Shown here: positions 54,160 to 61,883 of the stretch, in pieces
Layout of the letters: the number at the start of each line of letters is the position of its first letter
How positions within the stretch are numbered: position 1 is the first letter of the stretch
Origin: Flavivirga rizhaonensis
GTDB lineage: Bacteria > Bacteroidota > Bacteroidia > Flavobacteriales > Flavobacteriaceae
DNA: 64,000 nt
Assembly (NCBI RefSeq): GCF_004791695.1
Contig: NZ_SRSO01000001.1
Location: 186,001 to 250,000, forward strand
Direction of reading: 5' to 3'
The notes under the pieces: generated by a model
Database searches by the model: none
What the model saw: the letters and a program-made list of their open reading frames with translations, nothing else
What the model was told of the DNA's origin: nothing
Translations under genes and position numbers: made by a program

Positions 54160-54663
54160 CTATTCACTATCGAAATGTAATGTCATTTTTTTCAATAACT
54201 CTGAAAGTTTTTCCTTTTCAATTTTATTTAACATACTTATAGATTCGTCTGCTTCATTAAATCGAATTTCAATAGCTTTATCAATCAATTTTATTCCTTT
54301 TTTTGTCAAACTAGCATTTTTAATCCTGCCATCATTTGCATCAGGAGAACGGTATATCAAATCTAATTTTTCCAACCTATCTAATAAAGCTGTCATAGCA
54401 CCAGATGTAATTAATACATCTTTCATTAATTGTTTAGGAGTAAGTTCAAAAGGCTTCCCAGAACGTCTTAAAGTTGCTAAAACATCTAGATCTGTATAGT
54501 GAATGTTATTGTCCTGTAGCGCTAAACTGGCACTTTTTTCTAAAATTTTTCCTAATTTCAATATTCTACCAACTATTAACATTGCTGAAGCATCTAAATC
54601 TGGTCTTTCTTCTTTCCAATCAATAATTAAATTATCTAATAAGTCCTTTTTGTTTGCTATCAT
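54160..54663 (-). CDS. MarR-family transcriptional regulator
   Basis: A 167-residue regulator. The winged helix spans about 60-125 (YTDLDVLATLRRSGKPFELT, PKQLMKDVLITSGAMTALLD as recognition helix, then the wing RSPDANDGRIKNASLTKKG); the helices at both ends form the dimer. It is divergent from the serine-hydrolase gene 107 bp away, and two palindromes in that gap are its likely operators, so it probably represses both itself and the hydrolase/aldolase pair. Confidence 0.9.
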   Translation of the reverse strand: MIANKKDLLDNLIIDWKEERPDLDASAMLIVGRILKLGKILEKSASLALQDNNIHYTDLDVLATLRRSGKPFELTPKQLMKDVLITSGAMTALLDRLEKLDLIYRSPDANDGRIKNASLTKKGIKLIDKAIEIRFNEADESISMLNKIEKEKLSELLKKMTLHFDSE

Positions 54664-54679
54664 TTAAATAAAAATTAAT

Positions 54680-54707
54680 AAATATATCTTTATATAAAGA
54701 TATATTT
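54680..54707. promoter_or_regulatory. 28-bp perfect palindrome, candidate MarR operator 1
   Basis: Centred on ATCTTTATATAAAGAT, perfect over 28 bp (54680-54707). It lies 17 bp upstream of the MarR start and 64 bp upstream of the hydrolase start. Same half-site (ATCTT/AAGAT) as operator 2. Confidence 0.75.
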
Positions 54708-54723
54708 TGTATTATTGCTTAAG

Positions 54724-54743
54724 CTATCTTGATGTAAAGATAG
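54724..54743. promoter_or_regulatory. 20-bp near-palindrome, candidate MarR operator 2
   Basis: CTATCTTGATGTAAAGATAG, a palindrome with two mismatched pairs near the centre, 42 bp (four helical turns) from operator 1 by centre-to-centre distance of about 40 bp. It lies 28 bp before the hydrolase ATG and would block its transcription when bound. Confidence 0.7.
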
Positions 54744-54770
54744 TTTAAAAAATAAATCAATTACAATTTT

Positions 54771-56264
54771 ATGAAAGAAGAAGGAAAGTATTTAACTATT
54801 TCTGTAAAACTATTGAGTATACTACTGATAGTGCTTTGTGTACAAAGTTGTGCTTTAAAAACAGGAAATAAAGACGAAAAACACTCTAAAGTTCATGAAC
54901 AAGATTCTATTGAAAAACCTGAGAGATTAGTAACAGCAATGGTAGAAGAGCTCATGAAGTTACGAGATATACCACCAGGAATGTCAGTTGCTGTTGGTCT
55001 TAAAAACGAAATTATCTTTTCAGAAGGATATGGATATTCAAATTTAGAAACAAAAAAGCCGGTTACTCCCAAAACACAATTTAGAGCTGCATCCGTATCT
55101 AAAATAATAACTGCAACTGCATTGGCAAAATTGGCGGAAGATGAAAAACTAAATTTTAATGATTTAGTAAGTAAATATATTCCAACATATCCTCAGACAA
55201 TTGACTCTGTAACCATTAAACAATTATCAGGGCACTTATCCGGAATTCCTCATTATTCGAATAATGATAAAATTGAAAATCGCCATTATACTACTGTTGA
55301 AGATGCTTTAGGGGTTTTTTCTCATACGCAACTATTACATAAACCTGGTGATAAATACAAGTATAGTACTCATAGTTACACCTTATTATCAAGAGTTATG
55401 GAAAAAGCATCAAATAAAGATTTTCTTAGTCTTTTAGAGGATGATTTATTTAATTCCTTAGGTATGGTATCTACGGGGCCTGATATGCGTAAAAATCCTG
55501 GTGTAGAAATGACAGAACTATATAGTTTTAATGAAAATGGAATTAATAGAGGACTTCCTATAAAAATCAACAATCCTGAAGACCCTAGCTACAAATGGGC
55601 TGGAGGAGGATTAATTTCCACACCGACAGATTTAGTGAAAACGGCGAATTCTTATATGAATGGGTTTATCAAAAAAGATATTGTCGATATGATGTTCGAA
55701 ACACAAAAACTAAATTCTGGAGAGGAAACTGGTGTGGGAATAGGCTGGCGTCAAAATTGGGATATGGACAATCGAAAAGTATATGAACACGCCGGTGGTA
55801 TGGGCGGTGCTCGTAGCATAATATGTCTCTTTCCAAATCAGAAATTAACTATTTCTATTATGGGAAATGCAAAAAGGCCTAGGCGTATAGAAGAAACTGC
55901 TCATATGCTTGCTTTGCCGTTTTTGACATTCCCCTCTCCTTCAGTTCAACCTAAAGGTGTTGTTAAATTAGAGATTACTATGAATAGTAATGGAGAGAAG
56001 ATTAAAAAGCATGGAACCCTTCTATTAGATGGTAAAAAGGACCATCTTATTATAGATAATGAGATAACCTATAAGCTCATCTACATGCAAAGAGAAAATA
56101 AGTACGCATTAATACATCCCCACGGAATATTGTATACAGAAATCTCATTAAGTAATGGTATTGTTTCTGGTAAAACAATGTATTATAAAAGTCCTAATAT
56201 TACCAAACCATCAGAAAATCTACCTTTATTTGAATTTAATGGTGATTTAAAAAGCGAAAACTAA
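54771..56264 (+). CDS. LACTB-like serine hydrolase (beta-lactamase class C / S12 family), lipoprotein
   Basis: A 497-residue exported protein. The signal ends at Cys27 (VLCVQSC). Catalytic Ser108 and Lys111 are in AASVSKI; the second motif is YSTHSYTLLSRVME; the third (KTG equivalent) is HAGG in YEHAGGMGGARS. The pattern is closest to LACTB-like proteases and D-aminopeptidases rather than true beta-lactamases. About 120 extra residues follow the catalytic domain. It is transcribed away from the MarR gene and 7 bp before a D-threonine-aldolase-like gene; together this suggests release and breakdown of D-amino acids from peptides (inference). Confidence 0.88.
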   Translation: MKEEGKYLTISVKLLSILLIVLCVQSCALKTGNKDEKHSKVHEQDSIEKPERLVTAMVEELMKLRDIPPGMSVAVGLKNEIIFSEGYGYSNLETKKPVTPKTQFRAASVSKIITATALAKLAEDEKLNFNDLVSKYIPTYPQTIDSVTIKQLSGHLSGIPHYSNNDKIENRHYTTVEDALGVFSHTQLLHKPGDKYKYSTHSYTLLSRVMEKASNKDFLSLLEDDLFNSLGMVSTGPDMRKNPGVEMTELYSFNENGINRGLPIKINNPEDPSYKWAGGGLISTPTDLVKTANSYMNGFIKKDIVDMMFETQKLNSGEETGVGIGWRQNWDMDNRKVYEHAGGMGGARSIICLFPNQKLTISIMGNAKRPRRIEETAHMLALPFLTFPSPSVQPKGVVKLEITMNSNGEKIKKHGTLLLDGKKDHLIIDNEITYKLIYMQRENKYALIHPHGILYTEISLSNGIVSGKTMYYKSPNITKPSENLPLFEFNGDLKSEN

Positions 56265-56271
56265 AATAAGT

Positions 56272-57381
56272 ATGAAAGATTGGTATGAAATAGAAGGTAT
56301 TGAAAAAATTGATTCTCCTTCTATTGTCTTATACGAAGAAAACTTGATGTATAATCTTCATAAAATAGTTTCTATGGTAAACGGAGATACTTCATTGCTT
56401 ATGCCGCATATCAAAACAAACAAAATGCCGAAAGTAATAAATGCTATGATTTCCTTAGGTATTAAAAAATTTAAAGCGGCTACTATTGCTGAAGCAGAAA
56501 TTGCTGCAAGTGAAGGCGCGGATAGTATTTTAATAGCACATCAATTAGTCGGTCCAAAAATTGAACGCTTTTGTTCTCTATTTCGACATTTTCCTACTAC
56601 TACCTTTTCTACAATAGTGGATAACATCGATTCAATTGAAAAGTTGAATAAAGAAGCAACGAAGCAGATCCTGAAAATAGATATCTATATTGATATTAAT
56701 AGCGGAATGCATCGTTCTGGTATTGAAATAGGTTTTGAATTGGATAAACTCATTCAAGAAATACCAAAATATACTTCACTTAATTTCAGAGGCATACATG
56801 TGTATGATGGGCATTTAAGAGCTACTGATTTTCAAAAAAGAAAAAGTAACATAGAAAGTGAATTTAGACCAATCAAAGTTTTATTTGATACACTAAAGCA
56901 AGCGTATCCAGATATAAAATTAATATGTGGAGGCACACCATCGTTCACATCACATATAACTGAAGAGCATCGAATTACTAGTCCAGGAACTTGTGTGCTT
57001 TGGGATTGGGGTTATAGTGAAAAACTAAAGGAACAGGAATATAAATATGCAGCTTTATTAATATGTCGCGTTATTTCAAAGCCTAAAAGAGGCATCATAA
57101 CTATTGACCTAGGACATAAATCTGTAGGTTCAGAAAACCTTATTAACCAAAGAGTTAAATTTTTGAATTTAAAAAACTATGAATTAATTTCCCAAAGTGA
57201 AGAACATGGAATTTTACAAGTAAAAAATTGGGAAAATATAAAGGTTGGTGATGTTTACTATGGAATTCCATATCATATTTGTCCAACAATAAATTTACAC
57301 GATGATGTTTCTGTAATTTCAAAAGGAAAGAAGATAGATCGTTGGAATATTACCGCTAGAAAAAGAAAAATTACTTTTTAA
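56272..57381 (+). CDS. D-threonine aldolase / D-serine dehydratase-like PLP enzyme
   Basis: A 369-residue fold-type III PLP enzyme. The cofactor lysine is Lys48 in LMPHIKTNKM (compare RPHxKTHK); CGGTPSF is the PLP-phosphate loop; the metal site is His335 and Cys337 in PYHICPTINLHDD. Members cleave D-threonine or D-allo-threonine to glycine and an aldehyde, or dehydrate D-serine; the Cys at the second metal position is like the D-serine dehydratase side of the family. It lies 7 bp after the serine-hydrolase gene in a MarR-controlled unit. Confidence 0.9.
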   Translation: MKDWYEIEGIEKIDSPSIVLYEENLMYNLHKIVSMVNGDTSLLMPHIKTNKMPKVINAMISLGIKKFKAATIAEAEIAASEGADSILIAHQLVGPKIERFCSLFRHFPTTTFSTIVDNIDSIEKLNKEATKQILKIDIYIDINSGMHRSGIEIGFELDKLIQEIPKYTSLNFRGIHVYDGHLRATDFQKRKSNIESEFRPIKVLFDTLKQAYPDIKLICGGTPSFTSHITEEHRITSPGTCVLWDWGYSEKLKEQEYKYAALLICRVISKPKRGIITIDLGHKSVGSENLINQRVKFLNLKNYELISQSEEHGILQVKNWENIKVGDVYYGIPYHICPTINLHDDVSVISKGKKIDRWNITARKRKITF

Positions 57382-58314
57382 AGTATGGAAACTTGTCCTT
57401 AGAAAACTTTGGTCAAAACACGTAACAAATCTAATTATCCTGTGGATGATTAGATTTGTTGGCGAGGAGAAAAAGCTGCAATGAGCGTACATATTTTAGA
57501 GGTCTAGCAATACATATTCTTATCAATAATAAGATTTAAAGCTTGTTCAAGAATCTTAACGAGTTACAATGTTTTCTAAAATATAGCGATTGAGCCGTAA
57601 TTATTTCCAAAGTTTTATGCAGCCTTGATTTATTAATAGTAACGATTTCAAATTCCAGTTCTAAATGTTCTTAAACAGCTCAAATCAAAAAAGGTTGAAT
57701 AACAGCACAATTAGAGCAAGAGTATAGAAATTTATTTTTCTTAAATTTTATACTCTTACGGAAACCTTTACGAGAGTACTGAATATTAGAATTAAACGAG
57801 AAGTAAAAACACGAATGATTAATGACCCAAGTACAAAGGCTTCTTGTGAAGTACTAAACATTTGGGGAAATTTTACATAATATAGAATTATAGCTATCAA
57901 ATAAACCTAAGAAGTTAATAAGCTGTAATTTCTTTTAACATAACTGTTGACGATATAGACCCAAAGGCACTATATCTAAAATTATGTGTAAATAGCCCGA
58001 AAAACGACTATACTGAATTACTATAAATTTGTACTATAACGTACCGCGTTATGTAACTTGAACTTTGATTAAAAACGAAAGTTGTTACTACAGTTTCTCT
58101 AAAGTTTCTTCTACGATTTTAATAAAAACACTTATTATGCGACGATGTGTGGAATGACTATAATATTGACTAATATTCTTACTTTAATTATGAATTAACT
58201 TTGTTATAAGATACATTCAACATAACTCCTTTTTTGTAACGGCTTACACGTTAAAGTTTCAAATTAGTGCTTTCGTACTAGCAAATTTTATTATCCAACA
58301 GCCAAAAAAGATTG
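57382..58314 (+). other. 933-bp gap with a hairpin and a decayed coding fragment
   Basis: A 12-bp perfect stem AACAAATCTAAT (57424-57435) / ATTAGATTTGTT (57449-57460) follows the aldolase gene and may end its transcript, although no T tract follows. A startless frame 57728-57880 reads ETFTRVLNIRIKREVKTRMI, then NDPSTKASCEVLNIWGNFT and a stop; the pattern of a basic helix and a second helix is faintly like the start of an IS transposase OrfA, but this is weak. Copy 2 of the dispersed repeat is at 58031. No intact gene is seen. Confidence 0.4.
58031..58160 (+). repeat. dispersed repeat, copy 2
   Basis: Starts GTACTATAACGTACCGCGTT. The stem is ATAACG/CGTTAT with loop TACCG, which differs from copy 1 by a compensated base pair. 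The later part (AGTTGTTACTACAGTTTCTC, CACTTATTATGCGACGATGT) is shared with copy 3. Confidence 0.75.
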
Positions 58315-59643
58315 CTATTCACCAACCTTTAATCGACGCGCTCTAATACTGGTGCCATTACCATCGCCTGACCATGAGCCCCAAACTGCAAATAGATTGC
58401 CATCTGGTGCAGCCGCAATAGCGGGAAAGACTTGATAGCTATCTGAGTTGCTATTTACTATAAACACATCTCCAATGAGTGTGCCAGTGGCTAACAAACG
58501 TCTCCCATATATTTCATCAGTACTGTCATTTGATGAAGCATCGCCTTGCCAAATTACAGCAACTCCACCTTGATTGTCATTGGCAATTCCAAGATTTTGA
58601 TTTCCGCTGGTATTTTGGCTAAGTATAATTTCTCCAGTTAATGCGGTGCCATCACTGTTGTAGATTCGTGCCGCGATATCACTAGCCAAAGTTTTAGCGC
58701 TGCTGCATTTATCTGGATCTTCAAGGTGTTCCCAAACAATCACAAACTTTCCGTCTGCTAGTGTTGCAATATCTGGATTTTTTTGATCACAGATTTCGCG
58801 CGTGTTCACTTGCTCTTCCATGGTCATTAATGCAGTGCCTTCACTACTAAAACGTTTAAAAACAATTGCAATTCTTTCGCTATCAATATTTAGACTTTCC
58901 CATACCACGATAAAACCACTGGGGGTATCTGCGATTCTGGCTGTATTTTGCCATCCATCTATAACCGTATTTACCCGAAATTCGCCGTTACTTATGTCAT
59001 TAAATTCATCATCGTAAACTCGAGCGTATATTTCACCTGCCTTTCCATCCTGGTCCGAACTCTCCCAAATAATCATCAAGTTACCATTGCTGTGATACGC
59101 CGCATAGGCTAGGTCTTGATTGGAGTTGGTTTCTTCATTAATCCTAAATTCGTCACTAACTTCATTACCAGAGCTATCATATCGTTGGGCATACACGCCA
59201 AAGCCACTACCATCTTGATCTTTGCTTCGCCATAAAATGATATGTGAGCCATCATCTGCAACCGCAACGGTTGGCTGGCTTTGAGCCAACTTGGTTTCTG
59301 TGTTTACCACAAATTCATTGCCCCATTTGGATCCATCTGAATTATATCGCTGAGCCACTACGGCATGTCCATCTCCATCCTGTCCTGCACTTTCCCAAAC
59401 CACGATAGCCTTACCATCTGGAGCAATAGCTACTTTGGGATAGTTCTGATTATCCTCTTTATAGGAATTAACTTGAAAGTCATTACCAATAAAAGAGTAA
59501 GTAGCACTACTTTCCTCGCCATTCTCCTCATTATCGTCTTTATCTACCGCGTCAATATCATCTTCATCGGCCATCTCAACATTGTCTTTAGAGCAGGAAG
59601 TGAACACAAAAATAAGGCATATAACAAAAATTAATCTTTCCAT
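58315..59643 (-). CDS. lipoprotein with repeated propeller-like motifs, 442 aa
   Basis: Signal MERLIFVICLIFVFTSC with the lipid Cys at position 17, then a strongly acidic linker (about 20-48). The rest is at least six or seven units of about 50-55 residues with the pattern (I/V)VWES-x-QDGDG-x-(V/I)-AQRY-x-SDG and EFRVNT, which suggests a beta-propeller. The DNA is visibly richer in G and C than its neighbours, which is consistent with acquisition. I do not know the function. A strong hairpin lies just upstream (59707). Confidence 0.8.
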   Translation of the reverse strand: MERLIFVICLIFVFTSCSKDNVEMADEDDIDAVDKDDNEENGEESSATYSFIGNDFQVNSYKEDNQNYPKVAIAPDGKAIVVWESAGQDGDGHAVVAQRYNSDGSKWGNEFVVNTETKLAQSQPTVAVADDGSHIILWRSKDQDGSGFGVYAQRYDSSGNEVSDEFRINEETNSNQDLAYAAYHSNGNLMIIWESSDQDGKAGEIYARVYDDEFNDISNGEFRVNTVIDGWQNTARIADTPSGFIVVWESLNIDSERIAIVFKRFSSEGTALMTMEEQVNTREICDQKNPDIATLADGKFVIVWEHLEDPDKCSSAKTLASDIAARIYNSDGTALTGEIILSQNTSGNQNLGIANDNQGGVAVIWQGDASSNDSTDEIYGRRLLATGTLIGDVFIVNSNSDSYQVFPAIAAAPDGNLFAVWGSWSGDGNGTSIRARRLKVGE

Positions 59644-59706
59644 AATTATTTAATCTAATAGATTTGGTTTCGATAAATTTTGTAAATAGTATTCATAGTT
59701 GTGTGT

Positions 59707-59730
59707 CGTTCGTCGAAAAATCGACGAACG
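59707..59730. promoter_or_regulatory. 10-bp perfect hairpin upstream of the repeat lipoprotein gene
   Basis: CGTTCGTCGA (59707-59716) and TCGACGAACG (59721-59730) pair around an AAAA loop. It is GC-richer than its flanks, 64 bp before the lipoprotein start, so it is either a leader stem-loop or an operator. No matching copy was noticed elsewhere. Confidence 0.5.
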
Positions 59731-59882
59731 TACTGAAATTATTGCAGTTCATCGATTGGTTAATATTTGGAAACAAAATAGTTTCATGGCTATAATTTCA
59801 CAAATAAGCTAAACATTTCAATTAATAACTTAAAAAGATGTTTTAATATTTAATCATCCACTGGATAATCAAATATTAAAAA

Positions 59883-60101
59883 TGTACTATAATATTCTGC
59901 GTTATGTAACTTTGCTTTGGTTACATCATAAAAATAGAAGGTCTAGTAGATCTTTTATTTTTTGAGCGAGTTGTGGCGGTGGCAAAGTTGTTACTACTGT
60001 TTCTTGAAAAAATTTATTCTAAAAGTTTCTTCTACAATGTTAATGGAACACTTTTTATGCGACGACGTAGGAGGGAAGCATAATGTGAGTGGAATAGATT
60101 A
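59883..60101 (+). repeat. dispersed repeat, copy 3 (longest)
   Basis: Starts TGTACTATAATATTCTGCGT and ends near GACGACGTAGGAGGGAAGCA plus a GTGGAAT tail. It contains the blocks GTTGTTACTACTGTTTCTTG, AGTTTCTTCTACAATGTTAA and CACTTTTTATGCGACGACGT, all shared with copy 2. It carries extra sequence after the first block. Confidence 0.75.
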
Positions 60102-60127
60102 AATACTAAGATCTCTGTTTATTAATC

Positions 60128-60165
60128 AAAACAATAATTAATTATCGTAAAACAATAATTAATTA
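60128..60165. promoter_or_regulatory. two 17-bp direct repeats, candidate Xre operators
   Basis: AAAACAATAATTAATTA occurs at 60128-60144 and again at 60149-60165, 21 bp apart, which is two helical turns. Each holds the palindrome TAATTA. They abut the -7 box at 60167, so a bound dimer pair would block the promoter. The small HTH protein at 60717 is the natural candidate. Confidence 0.7.
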
Positions 60166-60166
60166 C

Positions 60167-60174
60167 TATATTTG
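60167..60174 (+). promoter_or_regulatory. -7 box for the DUF2975/Xre operon
   Basis: TATATTTG is an exact TAnnTTTG element, 24 bp before the ATG at 60199. Because it spans a TTG codon in frame with the gene, it argues for the ATG rather than that TTG as start. Confidence 0.65.
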
Positions 60175-60198
60175 CATTATACATTAAAAATCACTCAA

Positions 60199-60714
60199 AT
60201 GAATAAAGCAAAATCTATTGCAAAAATCTTATTTTTTACAACTCGGTTTTTAGCAATTATCTATTGTTGTATTACCGTCTATTCAATACTATGTCTAAGT
60301 ACAGGTTTATCTACAACTATACATAGTGTTAATCAAACATTAGATATTTTATACCCATTTACACAAAACTCAATACTTAGTATTGATAATAATTTGACGT
60401 ATATGATTTTTGAGTTTATTACACCTCTTAGTCTTTATAGTCTCTTCTTTTTTTTATCTAGTAAAGTCTTTAAAGCTTTTTATCAGCCAAAGTTGTTTAC
60501 ACAATATGGAATAACTCAACTCAAATTATTTTACCTCTCAAATATTATGATACCTATACTAATTACTTTACTCTCAAGTATTTTTATAGAAATAGAATCT
60601 TATATTTTATTATTAATAATTGTCCATTTTGTACTAGGCATATTTGCATATTTTATTCATGAAATATTCAAACAAGGACTGCAATTACAAAATGAACAAG
60701 ACTTATTTATTTAA
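60199..60714 (+). CDS. DUF2975 membrane protein
   Basis: A 171-residue protein with four membrane helices (about 12-36, 65-88, 108-130 and 133-155); the segment LFFFLSSKVFKAFYQPKLFT, between helices two and three, and YGITQLKLFYLSNIMIPILI fit DUF2975. These proteins are usually encoded with a small Xre-type regulator, as here (2 bp to the next gene). The function is unknown. ATG 60199 is chosen because the alternative TTG at 60172 lies inside the promoter. Confidence 0.82.
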   Translation: MNKAKSIAKILFFTTRFLAIIYCCITVYSILCLSTGLSTTIHSVNQTLDILYPFTQNSILSIDNNLTYMIFEFITPLSLYSLFFFLSSKVFKAFYQPKLFTQYGITQLKLFYLSNIMIPILITLLSSIFIEIESYILLLIIVHFVLGIFAYFIHEIFKQGLQLQNEQDLFI

Positions 60715-60716
60715 TC

Positions 60717-60923
60717 ATGCCAATTATAGTAAACATTGACGTAATGCTAGCCAAGCGTAAAATGCAAAGTAAAGAGCTGGCAAAAAGATTAGATATTACA
60801 CCTGCTAACTTATCAGTTCTTAAAACAGGGAAAGCAAAAGGAGTTCGCTTTGAGACTTTAGAAGCTATTTGTAGAGTACTTGAATGTCAACCAGGGGATT
60901 TGCTTGAGTATGTAGAAGAATAA
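60717..60923 (+). CDS. small Xre/Cro-type HTH regulator (YozG-like)
   Basis: A 68-residue single-domain DNA-binding protein: MLAKRKMQSKELAKRLDITP, NLSVLKTGKAKGVRFETLEA and CRVLECQPGDLLEYVEE form the five-helix Xre fold. This is the common partner of DUF2975 proteins. It probably binds the direct repeats at 60128-60165 upstream of its own operon. Confidence 0.92.
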   Translation: MPIIVNIDVMLAKRKMQSKELAKRLDITPANLSVLKTGKAKGVRFETLEAICRVLECQPGDLLEYVEE

Positions 60924-61001
60924 CCATCACACATAATATATGATTTTTAAAATGCACCTAATAGGAGCATAGATTTTTAGTGCCAAATTTTAATTGAAAA
61001 T

Positions 61002-61880
61002 ATGATAAATACGCTTAAAATACACAACTTAAAGAAAACCTATTCAAATGGGGTAAAAGCTATTGACAATGTATCCATAGAAATACAAAATGGTATGTTT
61101 GGATTATTAGGTCCAAATGGAGCCGGAAAATCGTCTTTAATGAAGACTATAGTTGGTTTGCAAAAACCTGATGATGGCAGTATACTATTTAATGATGCAG
61201 ATGTAATTGAAGATTCAGAATTTCTAAAAAAGCAATTGGGCTTTCTTCCTCAGTATTTTGGAGTATACCCCAAAGTATCTGCATTTGATTTGTTATCACA
61301 TTTAGCCATCCTGAAAGGGGTTCTAAACAGTAATGAAAGAAAGAATCAAGTCTTAGCACTTCTTGATAAAGTTAATTTATATGAACATCGTAAAAAAAAC
61401 GTACATACCTTTTCTGGAGGAATGCGCCAACGATTTGGAATTGCACAAGCTTTATTGGGCAACCCTAAAATAATAATAGTAGATGAACCTACGGCTGGAT
61501 TAGACCCAGAAGAACGCAACCGTTTTAATAGCTTATTAAGTGAAATAGGAGAGGATATTATAATCATTCTATCTACGCATTTGGTAGAAGATGTGCATAA
61601 CTTATGTTCTAAAATGGCGATTATAAATAAAGGAAATATCCTAATTCAAGGTAGCCCTACAGATCTTATCAAAGAACTAAATGGCAAAATTTGGAAGAAG
61701 CAAATTCATAAAAATGAACTTGATGATTTTAACGCCAATTTTAATGTGATTTCTTCACAATTTATAGCTGGAAAAATGAATATTCATATACTATCTGATA
61801 CTCCTCCATATGATGGCTTTGAACCTGTCAATACATCTTTAGAAGATGTTTATTTCTCAACTTTACTTAAAAACGAATAG
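61002..61880 (+). CDS. ABC transporter ATP-binding protein
   Basis: A 292-residue ABC ATPase: Walker A GPNGAGKSS (residues 37-45; the last T is Ser), Q-loop LPQYFGVYPK, signature FSGGMRQRFGIAQAL, Walker B IIIVDEPTAGLDPEE and H-loop LSTHLVED. The QYFG sequence and C-terminal part (YDGFEPVNTSLEDVYFSTLL) fit the bacitracin/gliding-type group paired with large permeases. It starts 78 bp after the Xre gene and overlaps none; the permease start is 3 bp after its stop. Confidence 0.9.
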   Translation: MINTLKIHNLKKTYSNGVKAIDNVSIEIQNGMFGLLGPNGAGKSSLMKTIVGLQKPDDGSILFNDADVIEDSEFLKKQLGFLPQYFGVYPKVSAFDLLSHLAILKGVLNSNERKNQVLALLDKVNLYEHRKKNVHTFSGGMRQRFGIAQALLGNPKIIIVDEPTAGLDPEERNRFNSLLSEIGEDIIIILSTHLVEDVHNLCSKMAIINKGNILIQGSPTDLIKELNGKIWKKQIHKNELDDFNANFNVISSQFIAGKMNIHILSDTPPYDGFEPVNTSLEDVYFSTLLKNE

Positions 61881-61883
61881 GTT

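Noticed and set aside
54771..56264. An antibiotic-resistance beta-lactamase
   Set aside because: The YST and HAGG motifs and length match LACTB/D-aminopeptidase-like members; nothing supports resistance.
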